A stretch of 64,000 nucleotides of DNA from Cenococcum geophilum 1.58 (lineage: Eukaryota; Ascomycota; Dothideomycetes; Gloniales; Gloniaceae): assembly GCA_001692895.1 (NCBI GenBank), contig KV748178.1:3458536-3522535 (forward strand), in the 5' to 3' direction. The translations under genes and the position numbers were made by a program. The notes under the pieces were generated by a model. That model did no database searches. It saw only the letters and a program-made list of their open reading frames with translations, and had not been told where the DNA came from. Below, piece after piece: positions 10,801-23,600 of this stretch. Every line of letters begins with the position of its first letter. Within the stretch, counting starts at the first letter, position 1.

Positions 10801-13800
10801 GCAGCTCGTCTCTGAGCGCGTAATAGAGTCTTGTATAGCTGCTCAGTCTTGTTAGCCATCTCTTCCGATGCCTGGACGTATGCTTCTCGCTGTAGATCTC
10901 GTCCGACGGTTGCCAAAGCCTGGCCAATGTTGGCGGCCAATCCACCAGTCGGCTGCGGAAGCATGCCTAGATTCGCCGCGGTTTCTCGCTCGGTGTTGAG
11001 CACAATCTCGTTATGCGTAATCTCGTCAAAGATGCTGCGAAGATAATCATCAGGAAGATCAGCGCTATCGTTGATGCCCCGGTTGTTCTTAATAAAGTCC
11101 TCCGGTGTCATGCGCCGCTGTCCTTTGAGCTTCGCGCTGTGTTGATCAGTATTCAACATGATGACTGAATATGCTAGTACATAAGCGGTGTCGGCGTTCG
11201 CAAAAGCGTTAGGATTCCCAGTGATGTATCGTTCCGCAAATTTTAACATGAATCGATCGATCTTCTGTGCCTCTCCCGGAAGACGGAAGCTCTGAAGGAA
11301 GCGACGCAGAGCATCGACAAACCTTGTTTTCGTAAAGTCCATGAGATCCACGAAGGCGTGCATAATGGCGATATTTTCTGGTTCACCCTCGCCAAGGAAC
11401 TCTCCAAGCGATTTCTTGTCAATTGACTCGTTATCTAAAAAGAAAAGAGCGACATCCCCAGGAGACTCAGACTTGATGAAGCCGTCTTTCAGAAGAACCT
11501 TTAGACCTCGCTTGGGCTTGAAGTTAAATTGACGAACCGCATTTGTCAGGGCAGTCTTTCTCTGTTTCGCTTTCTCTAGCTGACTTGGATCATCCTCTGC
11601 AAGTGGCGTTGCTGTACCTGAATCCGTCGCTCCGACCTGTGGAGAGTCTGTCGCACCACGATTATCCATTGACTCACGAAGGTTATCGACAGAGATTCTC
11701 GATTCTGATTCGCGTAAATACGCAGTACTATCCGCGATTCCTTCTTGTGACCAATTAACAAGAGAGCGAAGGATCTCAACGAGAGCTTCCAAAGACTCCA
11801 GTTTCATGGCATAATCTGGCGGGTAGCCTTGGTCCGCGTCATGTGCCACATGCATCGACGCTGTGGATAGTGATGGTGGAAGCGTTCCTCGTGTATGCCA
11901 GTCCGAAAATTGGTTCGACTGTTTCGCATGTTGATCCTGGTAGGCTTGTTGTTGTATAAGGGTAATGGAGATAGGGGTGCTCGAAATCCTTGATAGATGT
12001 TCGACAATTCTCTGGTACATGTTGTCTAAAGCTGTCCGATCACAATCATAATTTAGATAAATCTCGACCAAGGCCCTGGGGTCTGCTGCCAATCTTCCAA
12101 GGACGGTCAGGATATACTGCTTCTGGAAGACTGCGGCTGTTCGTTTTTCCAGGATGGCGAGGTAGATTTCTTTTAAAAATACCTCGATCTCTTTTTTTAG
12201 CATAACACGAAGATATTTAAGCATTAGCCAAAATATTTCACAACTAACTTCGAACACTCGATGAACGGAGCTTGCGCCATTCCGACTCAAACTCAAACAC
12301 AGATATTGCTTGATGGCTTGAACAAAAGTTGTGGGTTCGTCGCTACTGCTGCTTCGTATTGTGGCATATGGAGAGACAAAGACGGTTATGTTATTATGGA
12401 GAATGGTGTGGATGATATGAAGAGACAGCAATTTTGACCTCATACCTTGAGACTTAACGTCAAGCGCATGTTCTACTGGAAGCGCCTTAGTACTCAGTCT
12501 GCACATGGCCCTGAACACAAGATAAGCGTCTCTGATGAATATCTCATCTTCCTCTTCCTCGTCCGTTCCTTCCCCATCGTGCTGAGGATTAGGTGACGCA
12601 TCCGGGCCTGACACTGTTCTGTGTGATGTCCGACCATTGACTCGAGTGACCAAAGTTGGAGCATTATCATGGATCCTGTCGTCGTTGAAGCTCATATTGT
12701 TTTCAAAGCTTTGGAGCGTGATTTTCGGTCCGGTGTGTTTATCCACGGGTTTATCACTAGGTTCGCCTAATCCTTGTTCTGAGTTCTCTTCCTCGAGGTC
12801 TCCGTTGCCTTCTCCGTTGGCTTGGGACCCATCAACGCCAGATGTACTACCCTCAACCTCGTCTCGATTGCTCTCCTCCGATCCTGGCTTTTCATTCACG
12901 AGAGAAGTGCGGGAAAGATTCATTCGTGACTCCTTGACCATAAGCCTCCCTTTGACCCGCTCGAAAACCGTCCCCACCATTTGGGTCAAAGCTCCCTGTG
13001 CAACTTGCTGGTTTGCACTGGATTTTGACAACAAGAAGATGTTATAGGTAAGTCGTACAGCCTTCAAAAGACCTGCTCCATGCACAACAATCTTATCATT
13101 CAAGATAGCTGCCAGCAGCGACTTTACTATCTGCAGTTGTACCTCCACTGGTGTAGCTTCTCCCTGAAAGCAGTCGCATATCGTGTCTATGGCCCGTTCG
13201 ATGAGAGGGGGTGCTTCAGCGCTTTCGCCTTGAGGTTCCGAAGGGACGGAGAAATAGGAGTAGCTGATGAGTTTGCCAATACAATCAAGGGCAGTGATTA
13301 CTATCGAAACAGTTTGAGCCTCTGAGGCGAGCTGGAGGGGTCCAAAAAGGACCTCGGGGTTGATGTGCGAGGGGTCACCCTCGCTTTTGATTGCGGTCAA
13401 TGCCTGCACAGTAGAGTCTCCAAGCTTCTTGTGCTTCCTCGCATCCTTTGAAGCAGCTATTGTTTCTAACGCTGTGACGACAAATACTAAGGAGCTCCGA
13501 GTGGAGGGTTTCGTGGCGGAGGTGGCAGCAGTGGATTGCGAGTCGGTCCGCGATCGAGTTGAGGTGTGCATTCGTTGTTCGAAGAACTCAGCAGTTCGAG
13601 GAGTGTCTTGTCCATTTAGGATATTAAGCTGTGGGGAAGAAGCCGTAGGTGTTGGAAGATCCGGTGTTTCCTGTGAAGTCGGCGACCCTTGCGCATCTGA
13701 GCCATGTTCATGTTCCGCAGTCTCCGCCTCTGTGCCTCCAGTGTTCTTCTCCTCATCTTCTGCAGCAGACGTATCTTCTGAGTGGCCATTCGGAGCCTTC

Positions 13801-13883
13801 TCCATGTCTTCCACCAGAGTGTCGTGGTCGGCCATTTCGTTATTCAGGGCGCTGTGTATACACTCGGACAGAGCTTCTTTCAT
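7837..13883 (-). CDS. sec7: Sec7-type Arf guanine nucleotide exchange factor (BIG/Sec7p)
   Basis: Large guanine nucleotide exchange factor that loads GTP on Arf1 at the trans-Golgi, driving vesicle formation. Two exons on the minus strand, 13883-9719 and 9668-7837, total 1,998 residues, close to yeast Sec7p. The 50-nt intron (9718-9669) starts GTATGT and has branch-like CTAAT; a second AG three bases upstream is a possible NAGNAG alternative. Domains: acidic low-complexity N-terminus (1-125), DCB (~130-330), HUS with the NYDCD box (611-615), SEC7 domain (~772-960) with the catalytic glutamic finger E871 in FRLPGEAQKIDRF and YVLAYSVIMLNTDQH, then HDS repeats to the C-terminus. The start ATG at 13883 is upstream of a second candidate (M17, MADHD). 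Divergent from the PDH E2 gene. Identification is secure; the exact start is less so. Confidence 0.97.
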
Positions 13884-14388
13884 GCTTGGCGGGGAACTTC
13901 AGAGATGCAGCATCTCCATGTATGAAAGTTGAATTAGGTGAGTCCACGCCGGCGTACAGATAGGCGTGAGATCAAGCTTCGAGAAATAATTGAAGGGTAT
14001 TAGCTGAATGTTAGCGGTTAGGAAATGTATACGTGTGGAGTATTTCGATTATTCTCAGCCTCAAACTCCTTGCTGGGATGATACAGCCACTCCCAAAAGA
14101 GTCGCGGCGTTTAGTGACCCCGGCGTGTGGCTTTATTGCCGGCCAAGAAAACGAGAATGCCCGAAACCCGAACGGGTCCCCGTGCAGAGAGCTACTCGAC
14201 ACTTTTATTCAACCAAGCAAGCTGTTGGGCGCAGAGCGACGACAATAATCCCCAATCGCCCTCCTCGCAATCTCTCCATTTTAGGGGATTCTCGGTCGTT
14301 GTAGACCTCTCATCTCTCTCTCCGCTCGTGGTCGCTTCTCTTCTCACCTTCTACCCCGAGTTTCCGCCCTCAGCGGCATCCTGTCACA
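13884..14388. promoter_or_regulatory. Divergent intergenic region of sec7 and PDH E2
   Basis: 505 bases between the two divergent start codons must hold both promoters and 5' UTRs. The last ~100 bases before 14389 are pyrimidine-rich (runs of CTCTCT/TTCTC), common in fungal 5' leaders. The E2 start context is CACAATG. No specific activator site claimed. Confidence 0.6.
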
Positions 14389-16134
14389 ATGTCTGCTGCG
14401 ACAATTTTATCGCGATTCTCCGGACAATTATGCCTGCGAGGCTCAATTGCCCTAAGAGGAGGTTATAGCCTGTCGAGATGTCAGGGTTCCGTCGTGTATG
14501 CTCCCTTCCCTCAATTTCCACCGTCGTGATAGAGCTTGGCTGATCGCTTTCGGCCTTTCAGTAGGAGAACTCCTGCGCTCTCAGCCCTTGCCAGATATTA
14601 TGCCTCGAAACGTAAGCTTCATTACTCAATGCCTTTATATCAGAATCATCCGATGGGAATCAGTACGCTAACTGAGATGGCCGATAGCATATCCCCCGCA
14701 CACCATTGTCAGCATGCCAGCCCTATCCCCGACCATGACCGCGGGAAACATTGGAGCGTGGCAGAAGAAAGTCGGCGACTCGTTAGCTCCTGGTGATGTA
14801 CTTGTCGAGATTGAGACGGACAAAGCACAAATGGATTTCGAGTTCCAGGAAGAGGGTGTTCTCGCCAAGATTCTGAAGGAATCTGGTGAGAAGGATGTTA
14901 CGGTGGGAAGTGTAAGCACTTTTTTCTCTTGATTACATGGAACCTCTATTGTTCAATTGCTCTTGATACCACCCTAGAAACATTCCATTACATGCTAACA
15001 CTTATCTAGCCTATTGCTGTAATGGTTGAAGAGGGTGAAGACGTCTCCGCTTTTGAGTCTTTCTCCACCGAGGACGCTGGCGGTGACAAGCCTGTCCCTT
15101 CATCTGCCCCTAAGGAAGAAACCTCCGAGTCCAGCGAACCTTCTTCAAGTAGCTCATCTACCGCACCTCCTGCACCAAAAGAATCGGCTCCTGAACCACA
15201 AGAATCGGTCTCTACTGGCGGCAAGCTCGAAACATCACTTGAGCGCCAGCCACCGCTCTCTCCTGCAGCCAAGAAGCTTGCCCTCGAGAAAGGCGTTCCT
15301 CTATCTGCGATTAAGGGCACAGGACCTGGTGGCAAAGTCACCAAGGCGGATATTGAGAAGTACAAACCCGCAGCAGCTGCTGCTCCAGCAGCTGGTGGTG
15401 CCACGTCAGGTGCCCCAACCTACGAAGACATACCCGCCTCAGGCATGCGCAAGACCATCGCTACTCGTCTTGTCCAAAGCATGAACGAGAACCCGCATTA
15501 CTTCGTCGCCTCCACTATCTCTGTCTCCAAATTGCTGAAACTGCGCGAGGCCCTCAATGCCTCCTCAGAGGGTAAATATAAGCTCTCCGTCAATGACTTC
15601 CTCGTGAAGGCCTGTGCCATCGCCTGCCATAAGGTCCCTGCCGCCAATTCCTCATGGCGCGAAGAGGGTGGCCAGGTCGTCATTCGCCAACACAATGTCG
15701 TTGATGTCTCTGTCGCTGTTGCTACCCCTGTCGGCCTCATGACGCCGATCGTCAAGAACGTCGGCTCTCTCGGCCTGCAATCCATCTCGGCACAGATCAA
15801 GGATCTTGGCAAGCGCGCCCGCGACGGCAAACTTAAACCAGAAGAGTACCAGGGCGGTACTTTCACCATTTCCAACATGGGCATGAACCCGGCTGTTGAG
15901 CGATTCACTGCAGTCATCAACCCGCCTCAAGCTGCTATTGTCGCTATTGGCACAACAAAGAAGGTTGCAGTACCAGGTGAGGAGGTCGAGGATGGAAGCG
16001 TCGGCGTCGAGTGGGATGACCAGATCGTCATCACCGGCAGCTTCGACCACAAGGTTGTCGACGGCGCCGTCGGCGGCGAGTTCATGAAAGAGCTGAAGCG
16101 GGTGATCGAGAACCCGCTCGAGTTAATGTTATAA
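14389..16134 (+). CDS. lat1: Pyruvate dehydrogenase complex E2, dihydrolipoamide acetyltransferase
   Basis: Mitochondrial core enzyme of the pyruvate dehydrogenase complex; transfers acetyl from lipoyl-lysine to CoA. Four exons: 14389-14495, 14562-14611, 14688-14911, 15010-16134; introns of 66, 76 and 98 nt, the second with GCTAAC. The product is 501 residues. An arginine-rich matrix presequence ends LARYY/ASK, matching an R-3 processing site after Tyr49. One lipoyl domain (~58-135) carries the lipoylated lysine K98 in [10 protein letters not shown] Ser/Pro/Ala-rich linker is followed by the E3-binding domain (~208-244, [15 protein letters not shown]...GGKVTKADI). The catalytic domain (~270-501) has DHKVVDGA near the end, with His474 and Asp478 as the HxxxD pair, and ends NPLELML. 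The exon 1 start ATG has a good context and begins the presequence. Confidence 0.97.
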
Positions 16135-17273
16135 GAGACGAAACACCTATAGTCTAACTTTATTGCGTTCAGCGGCCGCCAGGTTCATTTGCAAGGAGAC
16201 ATAGTATAGTTTTGGGTGATGGAAGACGATATGCTAGAGGAAGGAAATATATGTGAGAGCGATATCTGTACAATGACATAGCCGTGACAAAGCGTTTTGC
16301 TCGGGAACTCTCCGTATCGCAACGCTCTGTTCTTTGTTACCTCTGCTTCTTTTGGTTCGTCGCGCTCTTGCATCTGTACTAAAAGAACTTACCTATTTTC
16401 GGATTTGAGAGGCTGGCCGGCGTGTAATCAAAACTACGTTTCTTATTTAGAGATTTTCCTTACACGATATTATTCCCTGATTAAGAGATCATCTCTCTAG
16501 GCTCACCCCTCCACCTTACGATATATCGAAAATCAGCGAAACATGACAATGAATCCAAGGTGGGCATCGAAGAATTGTATTCGTGAGAGAAGACATGCGT
16601 CCCTAGCTCTACCCTACTGAAGCATTCCGCGCCTTTTTCTCTACTTTCCTAGAGTACCCTTTATTATAGATTGCGGGGTTTCTTTCGCACTTTCCGTCTA
16701 CGATATTTGTCTCCTCACAACAAGCTCGCGTTAAACAAGTGTGTTTCAAATAAACCTAGGTGAACACGCGAGATTTTCTGAAGAATGGACCCGGCCATCT
16801 TCACCTTGTATGGAGAATTTTACAAAGTATTTAAAGTTCGTGCGTGTATCCACAAGTGAGGAACTCCCTGCCCTGACCTGCAACCTGAACAAGAGAGATC
16901 TGAGTATCACCGGGTCCAAACCCTCTACCCTTTCCAATATCTAAAAATTTAACCTCCGAGAGCCTGGTCTGCAAGTTAGAGAACGCGCCTTAAATCCAAA
17001 CTATATCAGGTAACTCACCCATGCTAAGGATCTCCCGAGATACCGTTAACCAAGGCACAGAACGGCAGGTTTTTTAATATACCAAAATTTAAAGAAAATG
17101 CATAGGATCAACCATCGTAAATCGTTCTGCCGTTCATCAGGAAGCTCTGGACAAAGAGAGCATTAGAAACTTATGGAAATGATTTAAACAAGTTGGAGGC
17201 CGTCTATGTCAAGCACTTAGCCACATCGAATCTTTGCGCTAAGCTTTGCGAGATCCGATGGAATTCCTAATTA
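16135..17273. other. Intergenic between converging E2 and kinase genes
   Basis: About 1.1 kb between two 3' ends. Ordinary composition, no supported gene; ORFs of 60-70 codons overlap on both strands and look random. Both 3' UTRs lie here. Confidence 0.6.
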
Positions 17274-18803
17274 CTAAGGTTCCGATCGTTTGCTAGGGGC
17301 CTGTCCGAAGGCATGGGAGATAGCTGAAGCAATAGTCGCAGGTCCGAGTTGATTCGTTGGAACCAATCGCGTAAAATCCTCTCCAATTGGTGGTGGAGGT
17401 ACGACTGGCATTGAATTTCTCAGATAGCCTATGTTATCGTTCTTTTCTGCTAATTGGATTTTTAAATCTTCGATCTCGGCCACCAATCTTTCCATGTCCC
17501 GTTTCGCCCTGCGACGGGGTCTTTGCGGGGTGCAACAATGGCCATGCAGAGGGGTTTCGGAGTTGGTCTGAAAGTCCTCGATAAGGCCAAGGTGCTTCAC
17601 CAGATGGCCCGCCGTAGGCCTTATTTGCGGATCAGGGTCTATCATATGCTCGATTTCGCAAAGCAAATGCTGGATGTGCATTTGACGACTTTTCAGTAAC
17701 CCAAACCACTTTCGTCGTAAATGAAGATTTGCTTGGAATGAGAAGTTCTGTGCTGGACGAAGCCTTCTCAAATCTTGGAGAGAGCCCCCTCCACATAAAG
17801 CAACCATTTCGAGGAACATACATCCGAGGGAGAATATGTCAGCAGAGCGACCGCTTCGTTCATATTTGGCAACTTCGGGAGCAAAATATTTTGCGGTACC
17901 CCTCTCTATACATTCACTGCCAGTAGTTGTCAAGGCGGAGAGGTCGGTAGAAATTCCGAAATCAGTAACCTGCAAGCCATCCGGTGATAAAAGGACATTA
18001 GATGGCTTGAGATCTTTATGCCGGATGCGCTCGCTGTGAATGTATGCAATGGCATTGGTGAGGCAACCAAAACTGTGCGATAACCGTTGCACTGCACTTA
18101 GGAATAGATTCGACCAATCACCTGTACTTGGGCATAATGCGTGGAGGCGCCTCATCACTCTGTCTTCGACTGTAAGGGGTTCTCCAGACATCCAAGCTAC
18201 GTTAAGGGCATCAACGTCTTCGAAAAAGGTTGCCAGGTCGCAAACAGCTACTGGCCAAAGAAGCAGACCAAGGAAGGGGCCGTGAGTGTAGGTTCCCATT
18301 AACTTAACGATGTGTTGGTGGGCAAGTCTCTTCAGGATTTCAATTTCTTGTCGTTCTTTCGTCCCAATGCCTCGAGGGCAGTACTTTTTCTTCCATGCCA
18401 AGGTAATTCCTTTGCAAGTAGTTTCGTATACACCTCCTGTTCCAAGTTACAAATTAGCATGTTCGGGAGTAGGGGGAGAGAACACCGTCTTACCCTGACT
18501 ACCGTGTCCTAGAAAACAGCCTTGGAGAAGAGGCACTGTCTCGTCGTCTTGAAAGTCTACATGGCTTCCTCCCCGACCACACCAATCTAGATCCCTTCGG
18601 GCAGACAACGGCAAACTGTCTATGATGCCCGGAAGCCCAGGACTAAGCCATGCATTCCTGGGATATATCCCAATCGAGTTCTGGTTGTGAGTCCTTTCTT
18701 CTCCCAAGATTACCCCACCATCACTATCGGAAGTCCCGTCGGAAAGCGCAGTCGGAGAGGACGCATGTCTCCCATGCTTGGGCGTGACCGCTGTATGGAT
18801 CAT
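17274..18803 (-). CDS. Protein kinase domain protein, function unknown
   Basis: Two exons on the minus strand, 18803-18494 and 18436-17274, with a 57-nt intron (18493-18437; GTAAGA, CTAAT, CAG), give 490 residues. The intron splits the glycine-rich loop, restored as GHGSQGGVYE (99-108). The ATP-binding lysine is K119 (AWKKK), likely alpha-C glutamate E136, catalytic loop HKDLKPSNVLL (243-253; lysine replaces the usual arginine of HRD), DFG 262-264, APE 289-291. All catalytic residues are present, so an active Ser/Thr-type kinase is plausible. The first ~85 residues are non-conserved, and the C-terminus has a basic and coiled segment (KRDMERLVAEIEDLKIQLAEK). An in-frame TAG upstream makes the ATG at 18803 the first available. 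Substrate and pathway unknown; resembles fungal orphan kinases of lineage-specific families. It lies beside the LINE insertion. Confidence 0.85.
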
Positions 18804-19197
18804 TGGGGGCAAAGGCAGGGAAAAGGCTCCACGTCGAGCACAGCTATCCCTTAGCGTCCGCTCCTAACCGTAGAGATTCAAATCAGCTCAGCGAACCATG
18901 CAGACGGAGCGTGAAGTCATACCCTAAGTTATTTGCGAATAGAGAAACCTCAGATTGCACTATAGAATATGTGGACTGTATAGTCTCACAGTCGAGTCTT
19001 TCAGCCCGATCTTGGGATTTCTGAGCATCGAAGGTTGAACGGATTCCCGTTGAGGAATAACTCTCACATTCCTAGTCACTTCAATTGGCTTGAAGGAACT
19101 TTCTGAGATTGGCAATGTTCCATTTCTGAGCGGACAGTCTATAATGCCAATTAAGAAAAGAGTGGAATGGTAAGCGAGATAGTACGCAAGGTTATCG
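18804..19197. promoter_or_regulatory. Upstream region of the kinase gene
   Basis: Unique, normal-composition DNA from the kinase start to the LINE target duplication. Presumed to hold the kinase promoter; no specific site recognised. Before the LINE inserted, it was continuous with 24708 onward. Confidence 0.5.
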
Positions 19198-19208
19198 AAG
19201 GGATTATA
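19198..19208. repeat. LINE target-site duplication, left copy
   Basis: AAGGGATTATA, repeated exactly at 24697-24707, bracketing the LINE. It adjoins the 3' tail (ATG)n on the plus strand, i.e. (CAT)n in element sense. Confidence 0.93.
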
Positions 19209-19299
19209 ATGATGATGATGATGTTTATTCCGCCCGGAGGCACTAAGCCTAAAGGGCACTAGTACTATATTACATATTTTCGCTCCTTTTAGTCTCGCC

Positions 19300-22200
19300 A
19301 TATTCTCGTATAAGCCCGTACATATGCCTTACTTAGTACTCCCTAGTGTTACTAATACCTTATTCTGCGAGATCTCGTAGGTGGTTAGTAGCAGGTAGTC
19401 TTGGGGGGCTGTTCCTCTAAGTATTTATTATCCTATCTTCGGCAATTGAAGCGAGATCTGCTGGTGGCATGAGGGTACGTGGTGTGGGTTGGTCGAAGTG
19501 TGAGGGGGGGGGGGGGGTTTAACTGTGGTGGGCGGGTTATTAATCCGGTTCTGCCTTAAGTCATCCGGTGGCTATTACATATTTTACTGTTATTCGGACC
19601 ACGTCTACGTTTAGTGTCCACTGTCTAGGGTTAGATAGCGCCTTGCCCCTAAGGTAGAAGGATAAGCTGCCTCGTCTTATATCTGTTTGCTACAGCATTT
19701 ATTCTTAATATACTGTCTATTTTATATACCTAAAGAGGAAATATTTTACTATTTCTCTTGCTTATCCGTAGTTATATTAATCTAATTCTACCACTCTAAT
19801 CTAGTGTAGATATCTATTAAGTTATATTATTCCCGTCTATAGTTAGGCTAATACGTTTACCTCTTTTTACTTAAGAGAGTTATATAGCCTACGGGTATGT
19901 TTACCTAGTAGCGCTATATTTATTTTTCTTAAGTACCTTCCTACTCCTTCCGGTAGTATTTTTCTACCCTACTATCTTGCTCTTGCTGTATTAATTATTA
20001 TAGCCTTAGCCTAGTGTTATTGTCCTTGTAGTAGGCGTCCTTGCGTAGTGGCCCGCCGTGCTGCTTCTTTTGCCTTCTTGCCTAGTGCGAACTCCCCTTA
20101 TGTTGGGACCTATGCTATAAGGACGTAGTTACTTCTTTACCTTAGTATGTGGGTTATATTATAGATCTATACAATACTCATTTAGCTAGACTAGTGCTTA
20201 GGTTAGCTAAGCGCTAGTAATGCTGCCTAATTACTAGTAAATATAGTAATCTGTCTCCCCTATAGATCTAATAGTAAGCGTCTTATCGCCAATAATATTG
20301 CTATTAGTTTAGCTATGTATAGGTTCTGTTCTACTCTTAGTCCTAGTATAATTAAGTATATAACCGCTTTCCTATTTAGTGTATTACTAAGGGTGTTATA
20401 GACAACACCTCCTATCCCTACTATGCCTCTCCTCCCGGACGAGCTTATTGCGATCTATATACCTTAAACGGAGTTAGCGGCTTTAGTTGCCCTATCTTTA
20501 TCTAGGTTAATGCTTATAGGTAGTTGGTCCTCCTATAGTGGTACTATATAGGGTTAAATAACCTCTATCTTATCTGTTGGTGTATATTAGTGTGTATAGG
20601 CTATCTTTTATAGTAGGGACGTAAACCTTTAGAGCACCTTTATGCGGAGCCTTAAAAGCGGGTTTGTTTTATATAACGTATAGAGGTTAACCTATAGCTT
20701 AGTGGCCTTCTTTAAATGCCGCTCGCGTACTAACCGTATACTTACTTCGGCTTCCCTAATAACTATAGCTACTATATGGAAAGTTCCTATAATTGCCTGC
20801 GCTCCAATTCTTTGCACCCTATTTATTATAGCTATAGCGGAACCCCCGTAGATGTATATCCAGATATTTAAGGCGTAGTCTACTACTAGCGCTACTATTG
20901 CCCTAAATAGCTATCTTGCAGTTAAGGGGGATACTATCTGGAGTCTCTTTAGTACTATAGCTGCGATAAGGCCCTTAATGGCTACTTTTGCAATATATTA
21001 CTTATACCGAAGCTCCGCATCTATAACTACCCCTAAAATCTTAGCTGTATATCCTAGTATAACTGTTTTTCCCTTAATTATAAACGGGGTAGTATTAGTC
21101 CGCTCTATATTTCTTATAAAGTGCACTAATATAGTCTTTTCTCCTTTAAACGTTGCGCCGCTTTATTTCTCCTAGTCTATTACTCTATTAATAATAGCCT
21201 AAATACCTTTATAGTTTGCTGCTACTAATAGTCCTATAACCTATACATTATAGTTATCTATAAACGCTATTAAGCCTCTATTTATATTAAGCCGGTACTA
21301 GACTAGGTTAGTGTTAAAAAAGAGGAATAGTATTAGTAAGAGCGGCGATCCTTATAATAGTCCTACTTATAGTAACTATTACTAGTTAAAGGTATAGCCG
21401 TTAACTAAGATAGTTGCTATATAATTAGAGTAGAATATATTAATCCACCGCACTAGTACTGGTGGTATACCTCTTGCTATAAGCCTCTATAATAGCCTCT
21501 CTTTATATACTCCGTTATATACCCCTTTTATATTAAAGCTAATAAGGCTAAGTACCTTCCTAGACCTCTATGCGTTATATATATATTCTTACAGTAATAG
21601 CAGCGCCTGTTTAGTGGAGCGCTTTTTCCTCGCCTTAAAGTAATTTATAGGCAGTAGTCTAAAGGTTTCTATTGCGTGCGATATTCTCTTAGCGACTATA
21701 AACTCTAGTACCTTACCTAACATAAAAAGCAGAGAGATAGGCCTCCATACCCTTGCCTTTATATAGTCTCCTTTATTTAGCTTCTTAAGTAGTATAATCT
21801 TAGCATTTCTCCATTAGCTAGAAAGGTTACCCTTATTTAGTGAGGTTTAAAAGAGGAGCAGGACCCTATCTTTTATTACTAGCCATATCTGCCTCTATAC
21901 TATCGCTAGTAGGCCGTCGTCCCCTAGCGCTTTCTATGGCTTTGCTATAAACATCTTCCGTTCCACCTCTTCTATTATAAGACGCGGCATTAATATTAGC
22001 GTTTATTAGGGCCGTGGGCCCTTATTCTCTATTTCTACTAGTAGCGGGGGAAAGAATGTAGTTAATAGCTCCACTGCTTGCTTATCTTTTTCTTCTATAG
22101 TAGATCTATTTATTCTTACTAGCGGTAGTATCTTATTAAACGCTAAGTTGCCGCTTAGGTTAAGGTATTTTACTACTTACTAAATATTTACGTTATCGGC

Positions 22201-23600
22201 CAGGAAGTTGTTCTAGTATATCCTTTTCTGTTTCTATATTGCATTATAGTATTCCTTTAAGGCCTCCTTTACTTATTACTTTAGTTTTAGTAATATCTAA
22301 CCTACTTAGCGTTAATTCTTTACCCAGTTTCTCTAGTAAGTGTATACCTAGCAGAGCTTTATAAGGTCTATTGTTTACTACCTTTTTATATATAGTAACG
22401 GTTTAGCTTTTGGAGTTAATACGTATACTACCTCTAGTACTATATCTATAAGCCGGTCTATTTGCTACTATACTCTACTACCTATTAGGATTATATAGAA
22501 GGCGGTAGCAATCCTATTCCTAATTTTATTCTATAGTATATTTTTAAAAAGTATTCTCTATTCTATAGCGCGTTTAGGGACCGCAATATTAAATATTATC
22601 TTAATTACCCTATAATTAGATCCGTGTTCTGTCCTATATACTATATACTTTACTATTATAGATGCTAGCTTGTCTAATACTAGGATTAGGTTAATCATTA
22701 TCTTATAGTTGCCATTTTGCTATGTTTTTATACCCCTAGGCAGCAGGCTATGTAGGGAGTAATCTCCTATAAGGTTAATAATTGGGTTAGCTTCTCCCTG
22801 TCTCGCTAGCAAGATGTCATTTCCTCCCTATAGCTGGTTGTGCCGATTAAAGTCTCCTATAAGTATTATATCGGTTTATATCCCTATCTTATTCTATATT
22901 TCCTAGATTAATTAATATAGTTTACTAGTTATATCCTATAGTACCTCTATATTCTTTCCCTTAATATATACTAATACCACCAGTATTAATTGGTTGGGAA
23001 GGCACAATACTACTATAGTAAGATCTGCTAATTATACTAGCACCTATTTGGCCTTAATATCTTTTCAAATCCATAACATACTCTATACTGCCCACCTCTC
23101 TTTACGCTAGACTATAGGTATTACCTTAGTCTAATTTAAGTATCCTATGGGGACAGTTATAACTATATTATTTGTTTTCTATATATACGGCTCTAATATT
23201 ACTAATACTTTAAAGTCTTTTAGTTATTTATTATTTATTAGGCTCTACTATACTATACTCTGTTTTTAAATATTTAGTTAAAGTACCTAAAGTGTCTTAT
23301 ATATAGTGGGTAGGATAAAGCACTTAGCAATTTTTACTAAATAATTTATATAGTCCTCTGTATAGTATACATTTTAGGATCTATCTTTAGCAGTTATTAT
23401 AATAATATCCTTCTTAAGCGCATCTAGTATATACTTACGGTCTTATGTATATAAAAGCTTTATATCCTAGTGTCTAATACTAGTAGTATTATGTTAGGCC
23501 GCTTTTAGGTTTATAGGTTCTAACGTAGGCTAATTCCCCTATAATGTAAAAGTATTAGTCCTATAGTAACCGTGCTGCCTTACTACTTTTAGTAATGTAT
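19300..23600 (-). pseudogene. LINE ORF2 relic (EN-RT-RNase H)
   Basis: Endonuclease, reverse transcriptase and RNase H blocks occur in the correct order on the minus strand. The RT catalytic motif reads FIDN where the family has FVDD, a G-to-A change typical of RIP. In RNase H, blocks like GIVGIGGVVYN and ITIFTSNQAALLALS are still legible. Many TAA/TAG codons interrupt it; limits approximate. Confidence 0.8.

Noticed and set aside
13360-13932. 190-codon plus-strand ORF
   Set aside because: Antisense shadow of the SEC7 N-terminal coding sequence.
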